DNA of 44,498 bases from Pseudomonas sp. REP124. Lineage in GTDB: Bacteria > Pseudomonadota > Gammaproteobacteria > Pseudomonadales > Pseudomonadaceae. The stretch lies in contig NZ_JAIQWX010000042.1 of assembly GCF_020164475.1 (NCBI RefSeq), forward strand, positions 1 through 44,498, written 5' to 3'. The translations under genes were made by a program, and so were the position numbers. Below, in pieces: positions 43,714 to 44,498 of this stretch; positions within the stretch are counted from its first letter, which is position 1; every line of letters begins with the position of its first letter. Below the pieces are notes generated by a model that saw only the letters and a program-made list of their open reading frames with translations, was not told where the DNA came from and made no database searches.

Positions 43714-44463
43714 ATGGAAAACCCGAACGACGCACCACGCCTCCCTCGCAAGCGCCGCAGCCTCGCTCAGGAACTGGTGACGGTGCTGTCCGAGCAGATC
43801 CGCGACGGTCACCTCAAGCGCGGCGACAAGTTGCCCACCGAGTCGGCGATCATGGATGCCCATGGCGTCAGCCGCACCGTGGTGCGCGAGGCGATTTCCC
43901 GTCTGCAGGCAGCCGGCCAGGTGGAAACCCGCCACGGCATCGGCACCTTCGTGCTCGACACGCCGAGCCCGAGCGGCTTTCGCATCGATCCGGCCACCGT
44001 GGTCACGCTGCGTGACGTGTTGGCCGTTCTGGAGCTGCGCATCAGCCTCGAAACCGAATCCGCCGGCCTTGCCGCGCAACGCCGCAGCGCCGAGCAATTG
44101 GGCCTGATGCGCGCGGCGCTGGATGCGCTGAACGAAAGCGTCGCCCACGCCAGCGATGCCGTGGCGTCCGACTTCCAGTTCCACTTGCAGATCGCTCTGG
44201 CGACCGGCAACCGCTACTTCACCGACATCATGACCCACCTGGGTACCAGTATCATCCCGCGTACCCGCCTGAACTCCGCGCGCCTGGCCCATGACGATCA
44301 GCAGCACTACATGAATCGCCTGAGCCGCGAGCACGAGGAAATCTACGAGGCCATCGCCCGCCAGGATTCCGATGCCGCCCGCGCCGCCATGCGCCTGCAC
44401 CTGACCAACAGCCGCGAGCGGTTGCGTCATGCCCATGAAGAGGCTGAGGCGCAGCGGGGGTAG
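43714..44463 (+). CDS. GntR/FadR-family transcriptional regulator
   Basis: One-component regulator of about 249 residues. The N-terminal winged helix-turn-helix (about 12-80) shows LPTESAIMDAHGVSRTVVRE and GHGIGTFV-type wing (TRHGIGTFVLD). The C-terminal all-helical FCD ligand-binding domain (about 100-235) carries likely metal ligands in SDFQFHLQIALATGN, a His in REHEEIYEAI and a His in MRLHLTNS. Such proteins often repress a neighbouring sugar-acid or organic-acid catabolic operon; the target probably lies beyond the window. An ATG nine bases upstream (43705) is an equally possible start; neither has a strong RBS. A TATGAT at 43672-43677 may be its -10 element. Confidence 0.9.
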   Translation: MENPNDAPRLPRKRRSLAQELVTVLSEQIRDGHLKRGDKLPTESAIMDAHGVSRTVVREAISRLQAAGQVETRHGIGTFVLDTPSPSGFRIDPATVVTLRDVLAVLELRISLETESAGLAAQRRSAEQLGLMRAALDALNESVAHASDAVASDFQFHLQIALATGNRYFTDIMTHLGTSIIPRTRLNSARLAHDDQQHYMNRLSREHEEIYEAIARQDSDAARAAMRLHLTNSRERLRHAHEEAEAQRG

Positions 44464-44498
44464 TGTTTGGCCTCTGGTTGTTTGTTTTCTGACAGATC

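Overview
The window is a high-GC chromosomal segment from a pseudomonad, most likely of the Pseudomonas fluorescens group. The evidence is the gene content (Cra-fruBKA, piu locus, dpp locus, RoxSR), the typical Pseudomonas protein sequences, and at least twelve REP doublets of the GTGGGAGCGGGC / GTAGGAGCGAGC type known from that group. No tRNA, rRNA, CRISPR array, insertion sequence or prophage was seen. It reads as core genome with ordinary coding density.

Layout. 0.1-2.2 kb: a chemoreceptor. 2.4-2.8 kb: a small zinc-ribbon membrane protein. 2.8-10.5 kb: the fructose phosphotransferase locus, with tatD-cra leftward and fruB-fruK-fruA rightward from a shared control region holding a Cra operator. 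10.6-12.2 kb: a Tat-exported PhoD-type phosphatase. 12.3-19.2 kb: an iron-uptake locus made of piuB (membrane flavoreductase), piuA (TonB-dependent receptor), divergent piuC (Fe/2-oxoglutarate hydroxylase) and a Sel1-repeat protein, with a good Fur box between piuA and piuC. 19.4-20.6 kb: ornithine decarboxylase (speC). 21.2-24.7 kb: a four-gene osmoprotectant (OpuC/YehZYXW-type) ABC importer. 25.0-26.6 kb: release factor 3 (prfC). 27.1-27.4 kb: a small acidic exported protein. 27.6-38.4 kb: a dipeptide uptake locus with three DppA-type binding proteins, an OprD-family porin and dppBCDF. 38.8-39.5 kb: a SIMPL-domain periplasmic protein. 39.9-41.7 kb: the redox two-component pair roxS-roxR. 41.8-43.5 kb: an SbmA/YddA-type fused ABC exporter. 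43.7-44.5 kb: a GntR/FadR-type regulator whose target genes lie beyond the window.

How the genes work together. Fructose enters through FruA, is phosphorylated via FruB, and the resulting fructose-1-phosphate is consumed by FruK; it is also the known signal that releases Cra from the operator. PiuA brings ferric siderophores across the outer membrane, and PiuB probably reduces iron at the inner membrane. Peptides cross the OprD-type porin, are bound by one of three DppA proteins and enter through DppBCDF. The order piuB-piuA-piuC-sel1-speC and dpp-simpl-roxSR resembles P. aeruginosa PA4513-PA4519 and PA4493-PA4506 (from memory), with the osmoprotectant importer and prfC between the two blocks here.

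Most interesting for follow-up: (i) the speC leader, where a good promoter is followed by a terminator-like hairpin, an overlapping 36-codon reading frame and a possible ribosome-site-sequestering pairing, together looking like an undescribed attenuator of polyamine synthesis; (ii) two distinct families of REP doublets, one with a conserved interior; (iii) a heavily structured leader before the osmoprotectant operon; (iv) A-rich (ARN)n sites next to ribosome-binding sites that suggest Hfq/Crc control of chemotaxis and peptide uptake. Nothing clearly points to a new defence or mobile system.
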